Shown piece after piece: positions 6,051-6,101 of a stretch of DNA of 6,101 nt. The notes beneath the pieces are model-generated. The model searched no databases and had not been told where the DNA came from. It was given only the letters and a program-made list of their open reading frames with translations. The stretch is from NCBI GenBank assembly GCA_024691145.1, contig JAILNW010000334.1:1-6101 (forward strand). The letters run 5' to 3'. Made by a program: the position numbers and the translations under genes. This DNA is from Lachnospiraceae bacterium (GTDB taxonomy: Bacteria > Bacillota > Clostridia > Lachnospirales > Lachnospiraceae). Numbering within the stretch: position 1 is the stretch's first letter; each line of letters starts with the position of its first letter.

Positions 6051-6101
6051 AACCATCTTCTCTAATTCAGAAAATGAAAAAAAGCTATGAAGATGCATTT
6101 A
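6017..6101 (+). repeat. 85-bp exact inverted repeat, right copy (truncated by window end)
   Basis: This segment is identical to the reverse complement of 1370-1454 and begins within an A-run inside the OGG fragment. In a frame that does not join to OGG as written, it encodes KLDQYKARILEPSSLIQK and onward, the tail peptide found upstream of the ligase. It may continue past the window. Confidence 0.95.

Overview
The window is AT-rich and low-GC. Its ribosome-binding sites (AGGAGG, AGAGGTG, AAAGGAG), TTGACA/TATAAT-type promoters and gene families (DegV, DUF6062-like, clostridial-type OGG, an IS3 OrfA with the residues usual in gut Clostridia) point to a Firmicute, most likely Lachnospiraceae. 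The organism call is inference from sequence style and family membership, not from a marker gene.

Left part, 1-1870, minus strand. A partial AMP-forming ligase of the ANL superfamily runs off the left edge. Upstream of it lie the last 33 codons of another reading frame, then a decayed IS3-family orfA with two internal stops but an intact Shine-Dalgarno sequence and a plausible promoter. This is a rearranged junction, and the old promoter may now be what reads into the ligase gene.

Middle part, 1831-3495. A single minus-strand gene encodes a Schlafen-type AlbA_2 / HATPase_c_4 / winged-helix protein of about 480 residues. A perfect 13-bp hairpin starts 3 nt after its stop. Upstream are nine TTCAA pentamers (TTGAA on the coding strand) spaced 10-12 bp apart, and a consensus TTGACA-17-TAAAAT promoter is embedded in them. 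This looks like a helically phased operator, probably autoregulatory. A decayed direct copy of the downstream hairpin lies beyond the operator, so gene plus operator are bracketed by related repeats, as in a small cassette.

Right part, 3600-6101, plus strand. Three intact genes follow: a PNPOx-like flavin split-barrel protein, a DegV/FakB-type fatty-acid-binding protein with a near-consensus promoter of its own, and a DUF6062-like protein with two CxxC...CxxH cysteine/histidine sets. The start of an 8-oxoguanine DNA glycosylase gene lies 6 nt downstream of the last. The glycosylase gene is cut after about 41 codons. From there to the window end, 85 bp are an exact inverted copy of 1370-1454, the sequence just upstream of the ligase gene. 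This is either a real rearrangement or a chimeric sequence end; the window alone cannot decide.

The most novel-looking system is the AlbA_2/HATPase regulator with its phased repeat operator and flanking hairpins. The feature most in need of verification is the 85-bp inverted repeat at the right edge.
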